From Halocaridina rubra (taxonomy: Eukaryota > Arthropoda > Malacostraca > Decapoda > Atyidae): a stretch of DNA of 64,000 nucleotides. Below are positions 38,244 through 63,236 of this stretch, one piece after another. Location: the NCBI GenBank assembly GCA_037179515.1, contig JAXCGZ010005696.1, positions 80,001-144,000 of the forward strand, in the 5' to 3' direction. How positions within the stretch are numbered: position 1 is the first letter of the stretch; the number at the start of each line of letters is the position of its first letter. Below the pieces are notes generated by a model. That model had not been told where the DNA came from and did not search any database. It saw nothing but the letters and a program-made list of their open reading frames with translations. Position numbers and translations under genes: made by a program.

Positions 38244-40611
38244 TATATTTATTTATTTATTTATTTATTTTTTTTATTTTTTATTTTATTTTTTTTTTTT
38301 TTTTACACGTCTATGTAAGTCCTTCAAACTTGCCATGGGTACTTTATTTTGAATTGTATTGTTTTATAGTTTTTTAATTTTATAAGCCCCTCTAACTTGC
38401 CATGGGTTTATAACTGTAGTCCTCCCACATCAAAGCGAAGTGTTGGATGCTTCTGGAGCACTGGTGACCTCATCCCATTTTTGACACCCTGGCTTTAGCA
38501 AGAGCTAAAGCCAGGGTGTATCCACATCCCAATTAAGGTAAGAATTTAGGAGGCTCGAAAGGACCAATTACCATTTTCCCCTCGTGAAATCCGACTTCGG
38601 TGGATCCGTAGGAGAATTCAGTTTACATCCACTAACGTCCACTACTACTGTTTGGCGATCAGGTTTTCTTTTTCATACTCTAGTGTGGTAGACATATATG
38701 CGACCTATTTTAATCTTTATAAAGTCAGGGGACACATTATTATGTGTGCGTATATATATTTTCTCTCTAACATTTCCCATTTTCATTTTGTACTTATTTA
38801 TTAGTGTCGTGTATATACTTATTTATATATTTACTTACGTCAAACAAGATCTTGTTAAGAAAACCTCTTACATTTTTTAAGTCTCACATATCCGGTCATG
38901 GTATCTCAATTGAAATTTGAACCAGAACATGGATGTAGTCTTAACTCTCTTTTTTTTTTAATGTTTACATTATGTACAGTCATAGTTATAAAAAAATCTC
39001 TTTTTGTCTTACTTCCTCTTTTTACACATCTGCGGAACCGTGATCTTAACATTAAACAGTCGTATGTAGTAATATTGTAAGTTGTCGCATGACTAGTGGT
39101 AGGGCCCTGGCCCACTGTATGGGAGAAAGCAAACTTTTCATTTGTGCAACCTTGGAATTTTTATTTTGTAAGTGGCAACATTGTCAGCCACTGTACGTAT
39201 TCATGCCATTTTGTAAATGATTTTTTTTAGCTTAGTACGACAGTGTATAAAGATTGGTTCCTATTGCTGTTTAAACAGGTGTCACATTTTTCCCTAAAAT
39301 GTAACTTTCCCCCTCTCAATTTGTTTGTCTAGGAGATTAAATGGCATTTAGACAGAGGGTAGCACGGAAACTCAGTAACTTGCGCATAGTATTTTGCTTT
39401 TATTAATATTATTATTTGATATTTATAGTTTTTTTTTATTAATATTAAACTGAAACTATCACTGTTATTCATGTTGTCACCATCATTGTTCCTATTCTTA
39501 TATTTAACATATGCATTACCATTACTGTTGGAAGCATTTAGTATTGTCGCATTTGGTGACAAGGTCAAAGATGAGGGTCCAGGCTGTTAACGATCCAAAC
39601 CTAAAGGTCTCAGTGATGGACCAGTTATTCTTGAGTGAACAGCTGCAAAGGCAGATGAAGGCTGCAGCAAGCCCATCATCTCCATTTGTCATGGTATCCT
39701 TGTCATAGGAATCAACTGAATTATTTGTAAAGTATTGTGTGCTTTTAGAGTGCAAAACGAAGTACGCATTAAGCAAACACCTGCAGAAGCATCTTTGCTC
39801 TTTGGACGTATATTATGGAATGCAGAACCTCATCCTTCACCTCCAGGGATAGCCACGATGATGTCTATGCGAGTGTGTGTATATGTAACGAAAAATGAAA
39901 AGCTAAATATAAAATCTACCGAGATGTCACAGCAATTAAAACGGGTATATTGCTATATTAAAATACACCTATGCAGATCTGTGAAATTCTGGCTTGTTGG
40001 ACAGCTCTATAATTTTTGGCTGTAAACCCATACCCTGGACAGTTATTTCCCTAGAGCGGTACTAGTAACTCTAGGGATACTCTGAGTAAGAGTAAATGAT
40101 TGTTGCGAAAATATAATAAATTATTAGTAGCTACCAATAATTTTTGAAAAAGTGATCAAAGAATTTATCCAATTGAATTACCAGTATTTAGGTATTTTCA
40201 TTTGCTTTTATTGTTTATTATTTACTTATACAAAGGTTATTTGATATAGTGTTTTGTATATATCTACTAGTGAATTAAGTTTTCTCTGAATTTTTTCCTT
40301 TTCTTTATTTATGTAATCACTTCTTCACTTGTCTCGTTGCAGTAATATTAGTGGTTACTGTGGTGTGTTCATTAATGTTAAAAAAAAATAGTTTGAAAAG
40401 TTGAAATTTGTATTTCTATTGAATGTTAGTCCCATGATGCACCCTGAATGAAGACCTAAATGAATGATAGGGAACACGCTTATGTCACTCTTGTAGATTT
40501 ACATTCCTCCTTTTGTACTTGATGAAAAACTTCAACGGAAAACTTCTTCATGCATCAGAATTAGTGTTCATTCATTATTTTCCATTTTTCACATTTATCA
40601 CATTTTGAGTG
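38244..40611. other. Spacer without a recognised gene; contains one strong hairpin
   Basis: AT-rich, with chance ORFs up to 96 codons that lack family signatures or splice context. A 16-bp perfect stem lies at 38484-38519 (listed separately). Confidence 0.55.
38484..38519. repeat. Perfect 16-bp stem hairpin with AAGA loop
   Basis: ACACCCTGGCTTTAGC, loop AAGA, GCTAAAGCCAGGGTGT. No T-run or known element follows. It could be a fold-back like the others in this window, or an RNA hairpin if transcribed. Confidence 0.85.
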
Positions 40612-40815
40612 GTCACTGTGGCAAAGTAGTAACGCTCGCAACTTTGAGTCATCAGGTCGAGGCTTTGCGGCCCACCATGGTCTGAGGTTAGAAAAGGCAT
40701 TCATGCAGGGTAAGAGTCGCACCTGCCAACACCAAAGTGCTTTGCAAGAAGGTTTTGTCTTAGCCCTTATTAGAAAAGGGAGTCAATGATGTAAAACCGA
40801 TCACATCACATCACA
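40612..40815 (+). mobile_element. SINE-1
   Basis: GGTCACTGTGGCAAAGTAGTAACGC (degenerate A box), CATCAGGTCGAGGCTTTGCGG, and the body with GTGCTTTGCAAGAAGG to GATGTAAAACCGATCAC. Confidence 0.75.
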
Positions 40816-42350
40816 TTATCACGCATCTATACTTACAAATTTTCACAATGGCTCTCATATTACACGCCATAATAGCACAAGATTGATTGCTCATAATGTT
40901 TTTATTGCAGTGACCTAATTAATATTTCTTGGCTCAGTTACCTATTGATGTTAATTGTTAAATATTTTTCTCTTATGACTATGACACCGTGACTGGCAAT
41001 GAAAATGGTTCTCATCTTGCCCATGCTCTAAGAAAAACTCCCAGCTTAAGGACTAGACAGAAATAAGAATTATATATAATAAAAAAGACAGGTTGAAAGA
41101 ATACTTAACATTATGAAGACCTTAGTGATGAAATAGAAAGCAGACAGAGACAGGGGTAGGGAGTGTTGTGAATTGTCAGATGTGAAGGGATAATGAGAGA
41201 CTTGTAATGAAATAAATGCGCCAGAATAATCGGTTAGAGAGAGGGATAGAAAAAGAACTGTAACTAAAGGAAGACTTATCATCTAACAGTTAATATTACA
41301 GCAGACCTACAGTTGCAGTTTTGCAATGGGCGGCTGGTGCCATGGGCCTTCCTTTTACTATTATATTTGTAGATGCCATTTGGGTATCATAGAGCTGAGT
41401 ATATTGAGTGGGAAAAGAAATGTTCTTTTTTTCATTGCCTCGTAAAATATTTTTCATATTTTAGTATATATTGAATAAAATACGTCTTAGTAGACTTAAC
41501 TTTCTTATTTAAGTATGATGACTTAATTACTATCAATTTTGTGAGCACATTATTTAGGTGTTGTTACTTATTTCAAAGGTTATTCTAGATTCTCAATTTA
41601 AGTTTTGAGTTATCTCTCTCATATACCTTTGATAGATCATATTAGTACATTTTTTAAAATGTCGGGAGAGTTATCCATTAAGTTCATATTTACTGGAACA
41701 CTAACATTAAAATCTCATGCATTATAAGGCATATCTCATAAGCTCATTATATTTGATAATGTTTTGTGTATATATATACTGGCAGTCTCCTCTATATGAC
41801 CTGGTTTGGTTCTGAGACATCTGTCTGATGGCACATCAGACGTAAGTCAGAACCTTTAATCAATGGGAAAATGGTAAATAGGGACCTTATTATGGTGGAC
41901 GTTAATAGAATATCATCTTTAAGTCTCATTTTCTGGTCTTTTTAACCCTTATGCCTCGCATTTATTCCTTTCTTATCATTGTAGCCTGTATATGAATACT
42001 GTATTTTCTTTCTGAAATATCATACAAATATAGAAATATAAAATGTATGAAAGATTTTACTCTCTGTACAAGTAATCCCTGTCAGTTCTCTATTTTCTCT
42101 CTCTTTCTTTCTCCTCTCTCATTAAGACTTTTTTGTTTAATTTTGTCGTTATATAGTGTTATGATTTTATAATTTAATTAAAGTTTTAGCAATTCTTGTA
42201 GTTTTTCTTAGTTTACTTTATTAGGTTTTTGTTATTCTTTTGTTTATTTTCACCTTCATAGTACCCATTCGTTCCTTATAGATTATGTAATGACCTAGTT
42301 ATATATATTTTCTCAATGAAATTGCATGTTACAATTAAAAAAGTAAAGTA

Positions 42351-42654
42351 CAGAAGGTCCCTTACTTACGAACATTTGAGTTTTGAGCATTCACAGATAC
42401 GAACAAAAACTTACCCATTATCTACCCATGTATTAATGTATTTATTACTATACTGTACTGCATTATTACAATATTATTACTGTATTAAAATTCATTAATA
42501 CTGTATACTTTATTTCATGTAGTAGACTAGTATATTAGTGCTGCACATATATGTACTGTGCAGTAATTTTTTCTTTCTAAACACAACTTTCGAACAATTC
42601 TTCATATGAACGGACTTCTGGAACCTAACTTGTTCGTAGGTTCGGGAGTGTCTG
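42351..42654. mobile_element. ~304-bp MITE with CAG ends at TA sites
   Basis: CAGAAGGTCCCTTACTTACG at the left; the right end reads inward CAGACACTCCCGAACCTACG. TA flanks both sides. Contains no ORF. Probably a Tigger/pogo-type miniature element. Confidence 0.7.
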
Positions 42655-42687
42655 TATAAAACTTCTTACACTCTACACATAATCGTT

Positions 42688-42804
<117 letters not shown>

Positions 42805-42807
42805 TTT

Positions 42808-42915
42808 TTACCCCAACTGTGACTTGAACCTAGGACACATAATTATGTGTCCTATGTTCAAGTCCTGGCTGGGGTAAATATTATTCACGTTTTCATATAT
42901 GGTAATGTGCTTATT

Positions 42916-42918
<3 letters not shown>
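42808..42918. repeat. Folded tRNA-like unit fragment
   Basis: Inverted arms ACTTGAACCTAGGACACATA and TATGTGTCCTATGTTCAAGT meet at an AATT centre, followed by the unit's downstream part (GGTAATGTGCTTATTTGATA). The B-box region is thus present in both orientations. (TA)n flanks both sides. Confidence 0.88.

Positions 42919-42994
<76 letters not shown>
42919..42994. repeat. (TA)n microsatellite
   Basis: Pure TA repeat. Confidence 0.97.
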
Positions 42995-42997
<3 letters not shown>

Positions 42998-43032
42998 TCG
43001 TTATCTGTACTGACCACAGAATACAATCGGAA

Positions 43033-43541
43033 TGGAAGAAAGTGTCTGGGGTGCTGTGCGACAGGAGAATAGGGATTAAGTTGAGGGGTAAAGTGCATAA
43101 GACAGTTGTGAGACCTGCGATGATGTATGGAGCAGAGACATGGGCAGTAAAGAAGACACAAGATAAAAAACTTTATGTGGCAGAGATGAGGATGTTGAGA
43201 TGGATGTGTGGGGTGACAAGAAGCGATAAGATCAGAAACGAGGTAATTAGAGGTACCTCAAAAGTTAGAGAAATATCAGATAAGATACAAGAAAATAGAC
43301 TAAGATGGTATGGTCATGTCGTTAGGAGGGATGAACAGTATATTGGGAGGAGGGTGATGGAAATGGATATGCAGGGTAGGAGAAGGAGAGGGAGACCAAA
43401 GCGTAGGTGGATGGATTGCATCAATGACGACCTGAGGTCTAAAGGTTTGTTAGGTGATGAGGTATGGGACAGAAACAAATGGAGAAAACTGGCCAGAAAC
43501 ATTGACCCCACATAAAAGTGGGAAAAGATGTAGACGAAGAA
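43033..43541 (+). pseudogene. RTE-clade LINE, C-terminal RT fragment
   Basis: About 160 codons open to the stop at 43513-43515: YGAETWAVKKTQDKKL, MRMLRWMCGVTRSDKIRNE, NRLRWYGHVVRRDE and GRPKRRWMDCINDDL. This C-terminal pattern is characteristic of RTE-type reverse transcriptases. The GAAGAAGAAGA end followed by TA repeats also fits. It is 5'-truncated, with no catalytic RT motifs left. Confidence 0.88.
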
Positions 43542-43543
43542 GA

Positions 43544-43547
<4 letters not shown>

Positions 43548-43606
<59 letters not shown>

Positions 43607-43892
43607 ACACTTAAGAATGATTAAGATTCCAGAAGTGCATTCGCAAGTAGAATTGCTCATAAGTTGCGTTTAGGAAAAAAAAAAGTATTGTACAATACAT
43701 ATATATGTACTGTACAATACTAAGGCTAAAGACTTTTAACTACTACTCAAAGAAGAAAATATACAGTATTAATTAATTTTGATACAGTAATAATAATGTA
43801 ATAATACATTACAGTACAGTAATACAGACATTAATAGATGGGTTGATATTGGCTAGGGTTTTGTTTGTAACTCACTTGCTCACAAGGGAGCG

Positions 43893-43970
<78 letters not shown>
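43548..43970. repeat. (TA)n, unclassified repeat, (TA)n
   Basis: TA at 43548-43604 and 43898-43970. Between them, 43612-43740 matches 58079-58207 (CAAGTAGAATTGCTCATA, GTATTGTACA), and the right end GGGAGCGTCTGTATA resembles a Tigger-type terminus. Confidence 0.8.
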
Positions 43971-43971
<1 letters not shown>

Positions 43972-46732
43972 TTTATTATTATTTGTATTTTGTAAAACTG
44001 ACTTCCCATAGTAATCTATGATGTTGATTGTAAAGTATCAGAATTTATTTTTACAAAAAATAGTATACATCTAATATTAGCATACTGTATAAGAAATATT
44101 TTAAAATGGAAAAAACTAATATAATCCCTGAGATTAAAGGAGAGAGAAAAGAGACTTAAATATTGAAACTATTAATATGGAAGTTCTCACCTGTGACTCT
44201 TGATATGCTATTATATTTTATGCAGCATGTCAGATGATTTACTTCCTCTTTGAAATATTGCAACAAAAGTTCATATTGATACACTGTATGGTTATAAAAG
44301 TTCATTAGGAGAAGAAGCAAGCAATAGAGAAAAAGAGAGAGTGTGGGCTAGGTAGAAAAGACTGTGTGCTGCAGGCTGTATCCAAGCTAAATTTGAGAGT
44401 AATATTGTTGAAGCCGATCCTGTGGGTCCACTTCATTCTCAAAAGCTCAGACACTTTGTAATGACATGAAAGGAGCTTGGATGGTGTAGAAATTAAGAGC
44501 AGCTTACCATTGAATGCTAATGTACATTAATTGCTAAACTGATGGCTGTAAAAGTAGTTAAAAATTTTGTAGAGTAGGTGCATGAGTACTGTAACGTGTC
44601 AGATTGTTTATTTTTTGCTTGAAACAATTTGAGATTTCTTATTTAGAATCTTTATTTTCATATGTTTTTTATAATTCTGTTTTGTATATATTATGAATAA
44701 TAAATTTAAAAAAATGTGATGTAGTTTAAATTTGACTAAATAATTTTATTTCCGTTTATGTATATCTATATATCATTTTGTTTGTATGTCTTTGCAAGTG
44801 TCATTTGAGACTGTGTTTTTCTGAAAGTTTCCCGACCTTAAGAAAATATCAAATATTTTATTATGAAAAACATATTCTAATTAAAATAACACAGATGAAC
44901 CAGAAAAAAAAAAAGCAGTGTAAGATACCCACATATTTGCTATATATTCATATCTATAGTAATTGCAGTTTGTAAATAGTGAACAATACTTAGCCTTTAC
45001 CTAAGCATTTTCAACACCTTGGCCATCAGAGATGTCATGTTTGAGGATCCTAAATATGACAGATATTACAGAGCTAGTTACATTTTGGCTTTAACTCTTG
45101 ATATATAGAGTAGGAAAAAGAGCCCACTACTATTGCTCCCATACGACTTTATTTTTATCATTACTTGGATATTCCTCTTACCATTACTATTTCTTTGTCT
45201 CATATGTATTGCCTCACCCCTTTCCAAGTCAACATGAAAATTGTATTATGGCCCTAAGTGCTACTTCCAGAGGTGGCCATATGCTTTGACTTGGTCACCC
45301 CCTCACAAAGAGGATAGTGGCCAATTTATAAATATTACGTATTATAGGCAGAAATATGGTTGAGAGGGGAGGTTGTCATCCCCCTTAGCTTTTACAACAG
45401 GCAGGAATAGACCTTGAATGACAGCATCTTTGGCTTAAGTCAACTCTCCGAAGCCGCAACTCAGTCAAGGAGCAGGAAAAGAGGCAAAGCTGCTTCAACC
45501 AACCCCTGCTCCTCATGGGAGCATAAGAAACTTGGAGAGGCTTCAGTCATGTGGGTGATTACCTCATCTCAACACAACACACAATAACATATTTTCTATT
45601 CTGAGGAATGGCTCTCAGGAAGTCATCTTTTGAAGACTACCTAAGCAGGAAACATTGAGAGCAACAATGGAGACATTATGGAAACCTGCACCACGCACAG
45701 CCACATATGTCACCAATACGACATGACCTGAGAGCTCTGTGGGGAAGTCCTGGATCAATAGTGGTCTTCCTTAGGGACTTGGGGCTGTTCTGCCAGGCAG
45801 CTTAGGGAACAGCAGGCAGGAATGAAGATATAGGAATTCTTTCTGTCTTGTCGACTGGGATGTTTGTTTTAATTAAGTCTTTCAACCCTCTTGGAATAAC
45901 CCTTTCAGTCTCCTTCCACAACATATAAAACTATGATGATGAAATTCTTTTTCCACCTTTACAGATCTTAATAAAAAAAAAAAAGAATTAGTAATATTAT
46001 AATTCTAATTATCCAAGTACAATGTAAATATTAGTCCATCAAAATGAATGTAAAATTAAAATCAGATTTGTAGTTAACTTTTAAGAGAATTTCATGAGTT
46101 AAATGAACTTGATTGGGGCCAATACACTATCTTTGGGGACACCACTCAGAAGCTAAACCCAGGTTTTTTTTTTTTTTCACCAGGACGGGTCAAAATAATA
46201 ATAAAAACAGCCCTCATTGGAGAGTGTAATGACTTGTCAGAAATGAAGGGATATTAAAACATGTGTAATGATTATCCAAGAATATTCAGTGTGGATGTAG
46301 GCATAGAAAAGAACCGTATATGAAGGAAGACTTAAGTCTGATGAAGCTACTCTTGATATGAACTCTGTTTACGGTCAATTAAGAAGTCAGATATCTATTT
46401 TAGGTTAGGTTAAGTTGAACCAACACGCATTTTGCCTCGATCCCAGATTAAGCTCCTAAAATGACATGAACTGCCTGTTCTGGGACTGAGCCAGTAATTG
46501 ATTTTTGTTGGTGGTAGAACATAATATCATGTTTTCAAATTTCGATTAGAGTAACTGTATTTTAGTAAGTCTAAAAGTAGTTTGGTAGTTTACGTATGGC
46601 ATAGAGTTGGGTGAATGAATGGCGGTGAGGGCATTGGAGATCCAGGCTTTGTGCAGAAAAGTAGTTTTTGGTGATGTTTGTTTTGTTTACCGGGCAGTTT
46701 GGTATCTTTGTTTTTTGTTTCGTGCTGTCTTT
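43971..46732. other. Spacer without a recognised gene
   Basis: No splice-bounded coding sequence or known domain. A dispersed repeat fragment (GGAGAGTGTAATGACTTGTC and GGATGTAGGCATAGAAAAGAA) lies at about 46190-46350, shared with 35.6, 41.2 and 52.7 kb. 45400-45850 is unusually GC-rich for the region but I could not identify it. Confidence 0.55.
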
Positions 46733-53194
<6,462 letters not shown>

Positions 53195-53197
<3 letters not shown>

Positions 53198-53538
53198 GTT
53201 TCTTTTCACTTACATTATATAGAATATATTTATATTAAAAGGAGAATAGTCTTACAAACAACGCATACATCAGTTACTTTACAAGCTGATGAGTCGTTTG
53301 GGGCAGCAAATGATAAATATAATAATGCACTTTTAATAAAAACGTTAATGAGTTAATAGACCGTTAAATTAATTTCCTTTCCACGAATCCTTTGTAATGT
53401 CTCTCTTAAACAGGAATTAGGTAGAAATTTTTCATTTTATTATGTAAATACAATTATTGCTTTAGTCTTAATCACGTTCATTACAGTGCTCATTTTAAAG
53501 GTAATAAACCTAAGTTTTAATTCGTGTTTTGTAAAGAA

Positions 53539-53583
<45 letters not shown>

Positions 53584-53849
53584 ATTGGATACATTTTATT
53601 AACAAATTTGTCATTCAGAAACCAGATACAAATTTGAAAATGGAAGGAGGATGCAAAACACGTGTTCTGAAAATATTAAGAACATAAGAACATAAGAATA
53701 GGGGACACTGCAACATGCTTACTGGCACACACGAGGCAGTTCCATTTTTGAATGATATTTTCTGCATGTCTAACCTATTCTATTCTACTCTACTTATTTA
53801 TTCTATTTTTCTTTTTATGATTTTTCTAATAAACACTAATCTATTCATA
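53195..53849. other. Spacer without a recognised gene
   Basis: AT-rich with (GA)n at about 53542-53581; only chance ORFs. Confidence 0.6.

Positions 53850-56207
<2,358 letters not shown>

Positions 56208-56292
<85 letters not shown>
56208..56292. repeat. (TA)n between T3 and T4
   Basis: TA repeat with one phase break, joining two inverted Tigger-like elements. Confidence 0.97.
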
Positions 56293-59257
<2,965 letters not shown>

Positions 59258-59687
59258 ATACCTCGGTTTATGTCGTTTCGAGTTAAGTCGTTCTCGATTA
59301 TATGTCGGTTTTCAAAAAATATGTGGAAAAATAAAAAAACAATAAAAATTAAGTTTACGTCATTATAATCAACTTTACGTCTGTCCGCTACAAACATTGG
59401 AATCATAATATCACTAGAAAACCTTTAAAAGCACATAAAATCATGTTACTGTACAATAAACAAAAACAAAAGCTCATAGAATTTTTTTATTGTACAGCAA
59501 ATAAGAATAAAAGCATAAAAAATCTTATTAAAATACATACAGTAGTTCCAATATCTACTGTTAGGCATCGTCACTCGTCATTCCTGCGAAACCGCTATTG
59601 TTTTCAATTGATTAGTTTATGCACGGTATACATCTGTTTATCGGCTACTCTCATTCTCATTCATTTGTGACCTTATATTTTGCCCTC

Positions 59688-59843
59688 ATGGCACCTAAGA
59701 AAATTCCTTGTGCAAGTGCTAAGCGTCATGCTATAACGCTGGACGATAAACTGGTTATGATCGGATATTATGAAAAAAATTTTAAAAAAGCATTAGGAAC
59801 AAACAGCCAAGTTATTTTTAATATAATATTGTCAGGGAAATAG
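59688..59843 (+). pseudogene. T5: N-terminal HTH fragment of a Tigger/jerky-like transposase
   Basis: ATG 59688: MAPKKIPCASAKRHAITLDD, KLVMIGYYEKNFKKALGTNS and VIFNIILSGK to TAG. Resembles the first helix-turn-helix of CENP-B-type transposases. In a second frame the downstream bases read REIACEGASDDMEVAKRL then IEVRSPASYSSSTT and TAA at 59933-59935, the C-terminal tail of such a gene. The body between is gone. Confidence 0.65.
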
Positions 59844-60593
59844 CATGTGAGGGTGCATCAGATGATATGGAAGTAGCAAAACGTTTGCTGATAGAGGTTC
59901 GTTCTCCTGCATCCTACTCTTCTTCTACCACTTAATGCAATTGGATATTATGAAGAAAATTGACTGAAAGCATTAAGAACAAACAGCAAACATATTTTTA
60001 ATATAATATTGTCAGGGGAATATCGTGTGAGGGTGCATCAGCTGATATGGAAGTAGCAAAACGTTTGCCGATAGAGGTTCATTCTCCCGCATCCTACTCC
60101 TCTTCTACCGCTTAATGCAATCGGATGTTATAAAGAAAATTGAATAAAAGCGTTAAGAACAAACAGCAAACATATTTTTAATATAATATTATCAGGGATA
60201 TAGCGTGTGAATGTGCATCAGCTGATACGGAAGTAGCAAAACGTTTGCCGATAGAGGTTCATTCTCCCGCATCCTACTCCTCTTTTACCGCTTAATGCAA
60301 TTGGATATTATGAAGAAAATTGAATAAAAGCATTAACAACAAACAGCAAACACATTTTTAATATAATATTGTCAGGAAAATAGCATGTGAGGGTGCAACA
60401 GCTGATACGGAAGTAGCAAAACGTTTGCCGATAGAGGTTCGTTCTCCCGCATCCTACTCCTCTTCAAGAGCTTAATGCAATCGGATATTATGAAGAAAAT
60501 TGAAAAAAAGGCATTAAGAACAAACAGCAAACATATTTTTAATATAATATTGTCAGGGAAATAGCGTGTGCGGACGCATCAGCTGATAAGGAA
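59757..60593 (+). repeat. 180-bp tandem array built from HTH plus tail of T5, ~4.6 units
   Basis: ATAGAGGTTC occurs at 59891, 60071, 60251 and 60431 (exact 180-bp period). Each unit contains TTGGATATTATGAAGAAAAT (from the HTH) and GGAAGTAGCAAAACGTTTGC (from the C-terminal tail). Units differ by scattered substitutions and stop codons. Confidence 0.95.
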
Positions 60594-60999
60594 ATGATTA
60601 CCTAATTGTGTTTACCCTCATCGGTTCCATTTTCTACTTATCATACCTGTCCTTAAAACTATGAATTGAGATAGCATTAATTACCTCCTCACTTAGCCTA
60701 TTCCAATTATCAATTACTCTTACACTGAAAAAGTATTTCCTTACATCCTGCAAAGAAGTTTTCTTACGAAGCTTCAAACTATGAATTCTAGTTCTAAAGC
60801 CTGCCATATCAAAATATCGATCCCTATCCACTCTATCATAACCATGAAGGAATTTAAAGACTGTCACCATATCCCCCCTCAATCTTCTACCTTCGAGTGA
60901 TAGTAAGTCTAATTCCCTCAGCCTCTCATCATAACTGAGATTACGTATTTCTGGCACCAGTTTTGTGGCATGTCTTTGAACTTTTTCAAGCTTAGCTAT
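60594..60999 (-). mobile_element. LINE-beta copy D1, 3' part (outer copy)
   Basis: Tail GATTACCTAATTGTGTTTAC followed by an internal ~35-bp deletion, then the ORF2 C-terminus (60634-60957: NLSYDERLRELDLLSLEGRR, RVDRDRYFDMAG). It stops at CTTTTTCAAGCTTAGCTAT, exactly where the sequence at 63233 resumes. Confidence 0.9.
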
Positions 61000-63236
61000 T
61001 ACCTAATTGTGATTACCTAATTGTGTTTACGGGAAAGAGCCCAAAGCTCGTATCTTCCCGTCTCCTCATCGGTTCCATTTTATACTTAGTGATACTTATC
61101 ATACCTGTCCTTAAAACTATGGATTGAGATAGCATTAACTACCTCCTCGCTTAGCCAATTCCAATTATCAACTACTCTTACACTGAAAAAGTATTTCCTT
61201 ACATCCTGCAAAGAAGTTTTCTTACCAAGCTTCAAACTATGACCTCTAGTTCTAGAGCCAGCCATATCAAAATATCGATCCCTATCCACTCTTATCATAA
61301 CCATGAAGGAATTTAAAGACTGTCACCATATCCCCCCTCACTCTTCTAGCTTTGAGTGATGGTAAGTCTAATTCCCTCAGCCTCTCATCATAACTGATAT
61401 TGCGTATTTCTGGCACCAGTTTCGTGGCATGTCTTTGAACTCTTTCAAGCTTAGCTATGTGCTTTTTCAAGTGCGGATTCCAAAGGGGGCTGCATATTCG
61501 AGTTTTGGCCTCACATAGGTTACATAAATATTTCTGAACATTTCCTTGTCCATGTGCCTGAAGGCTACCCTTACATTTGATAAGAATGCATATGCTGCCC
61601 TTACTATTCCATTTATATGTATTTCTGGAGACAAATCTGCCAGTATGTTTACTCCTAGATCTCTCTCATTTTCTGTCTCTTGAAGTTGTACTCCAGCTAC
61701 CGAGTAGTCAAGCTTGGGCCTTCTTGCACTTGTACCCATTCTCATTATCTTACATTTTGAAGTATTGAATTTCATTAGCCACTTTTCTGACCACTCATGC
61801 AGATTATTTAGATCCTCCTGAAGTTCTCTACCATTGTTCTCGTTTTTTACTTTCTTCACAATCTTTGCATCATCTGCAAACATATTCATGAATGAATTTA
61901 CAGACTCTGGTAGGTCATTTACATATACAAGGAACAAAAGTGGCCCTAAAACTGAACCCTGTGGAACTCCACTACTGACTCTTCTCCATTCAGACACTGA
62001 GTGTCTTACTCTAACCCTCTGTTCCCTTCCTTCTAAGTAAGTTTTTATCCATTCCAAAAGATTTCCACCTATTCTAGCCATTGATTGCAACTTCCTAATA
62101 AGTCTCCCATGTGGAACAGTGTCAAACACTTTCTGGAAGTCTAGGCATATGCAATCTGCCCAGCCCTCTCTTTCCTGTAAGATTTGGCTTACCTCATCAT
62201 AAAATTCTAATAAGTTTGTTACTGTTGATCTACCTTCTCTGAAGCCATGTTGCCTCACTGACAAAAAGTTGAAGGATTCCAAGTGAAGAGAGATATGTTT
62301 CCTTAGTAGTTTCTCCATAACTTTGCAAACTATGCTGGTCAAGGAAACTGGTCTATAGTTCAGAGCCGTATCCCTCCTTCCCTTTTTGAAGATAGGTATC
62401 ACATTTGATTGTTTCCAGCATCTTGGAATCTTCCCCGACTCCAGTGACTCCTTAAATATGATACTTAGTGCCACTGATATTGTGTTTGCGCATTTTTTAA
62501 GCACATGAGGGGATATGTCATCAGGACCTGTAGCTTTATGAACATCTAAATCCATCAGCGCTTTGCATACCTCTGTGGCTGTAAGGTTGATGTTCTCTAA
62601 TACTGGCCCTTGAGCTTCTATCACTGCAATCTGAGGGGGTGGGTTATTTTCTACTGTAAATACTGACTGAAACTCCTTGTTCAATTCTTTGCAGATCTCT
62701 TCATCCGTCTCAGTGATGCTTCCATCCGCTCTCTTTAGCCTTAAAACCTGTTCTTTTACCTTCAGTTTTCCTCTGATAAAGCTGTGGAAAAGCTTGGGAT
62801 TTTCTTTAGCCTTCCTGGTGATGTCCCTCTCATAGTCTCTCTCTGCCTCTCTCCTTTTACTTAGGTAGTCATTTCTTGCTCTTTTGTAGGTTTGCCAGGC
62901 ATTTATGTTTTTTCTCCCCCTATACCTTTTCCAGCATTTGTCTCTCCACTCCTTAGCTCTTTTACACCCATTATCGAACCATTTCTCTCTGGCATGAATT
63001 ACACCTACTTTGGTGACAGGTATGCAGCAATCTACTATCTTCCCATATTTCTTCCAAAAGATGTCATACATTTCTTGTACAGATTTGTTGTAAAATAAGG
63101 TTCTCCAGTCAATAACTGTAAAAAGCTCATTCATTTTGATGTAATCTCCTTTCGGATAGTTCCTAATCATGTCCTCAGTGCCTCTACTCTCAGGAAGAAT
63201 ATCCTCAATTATATACTCCATCAACAACACACAGCT
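61000..63236 (-). mobile_element. LINE-beta copy D2, inserted in D1
   Basis: Minus-strand, 5'-truncated in the endonuclease. Tail has two TTACCTAATTGTGA repeats at 61000-61028. ORF2 (about 61086-63236) keeps RT motifs FQKVFDTVPHG (KAFD changed to KVFD), SGVPQGSVLG and FADD. It has two compensating single-base frameshifts near 61292 and 61482. Confidence 0.92.

Noticed and set aside
39511..40025. Overlapping open frames of 65-96 codons as a possible small gene
   Set aside because: No domain, no splice context and no similarity to the rest of the window; chance length for an AT-rich region.
45400..45850. GC-richer stretch as a possible exon or retroelement
   Set aside because: Frames are broken throughout and I could not recognise any conserved motif.
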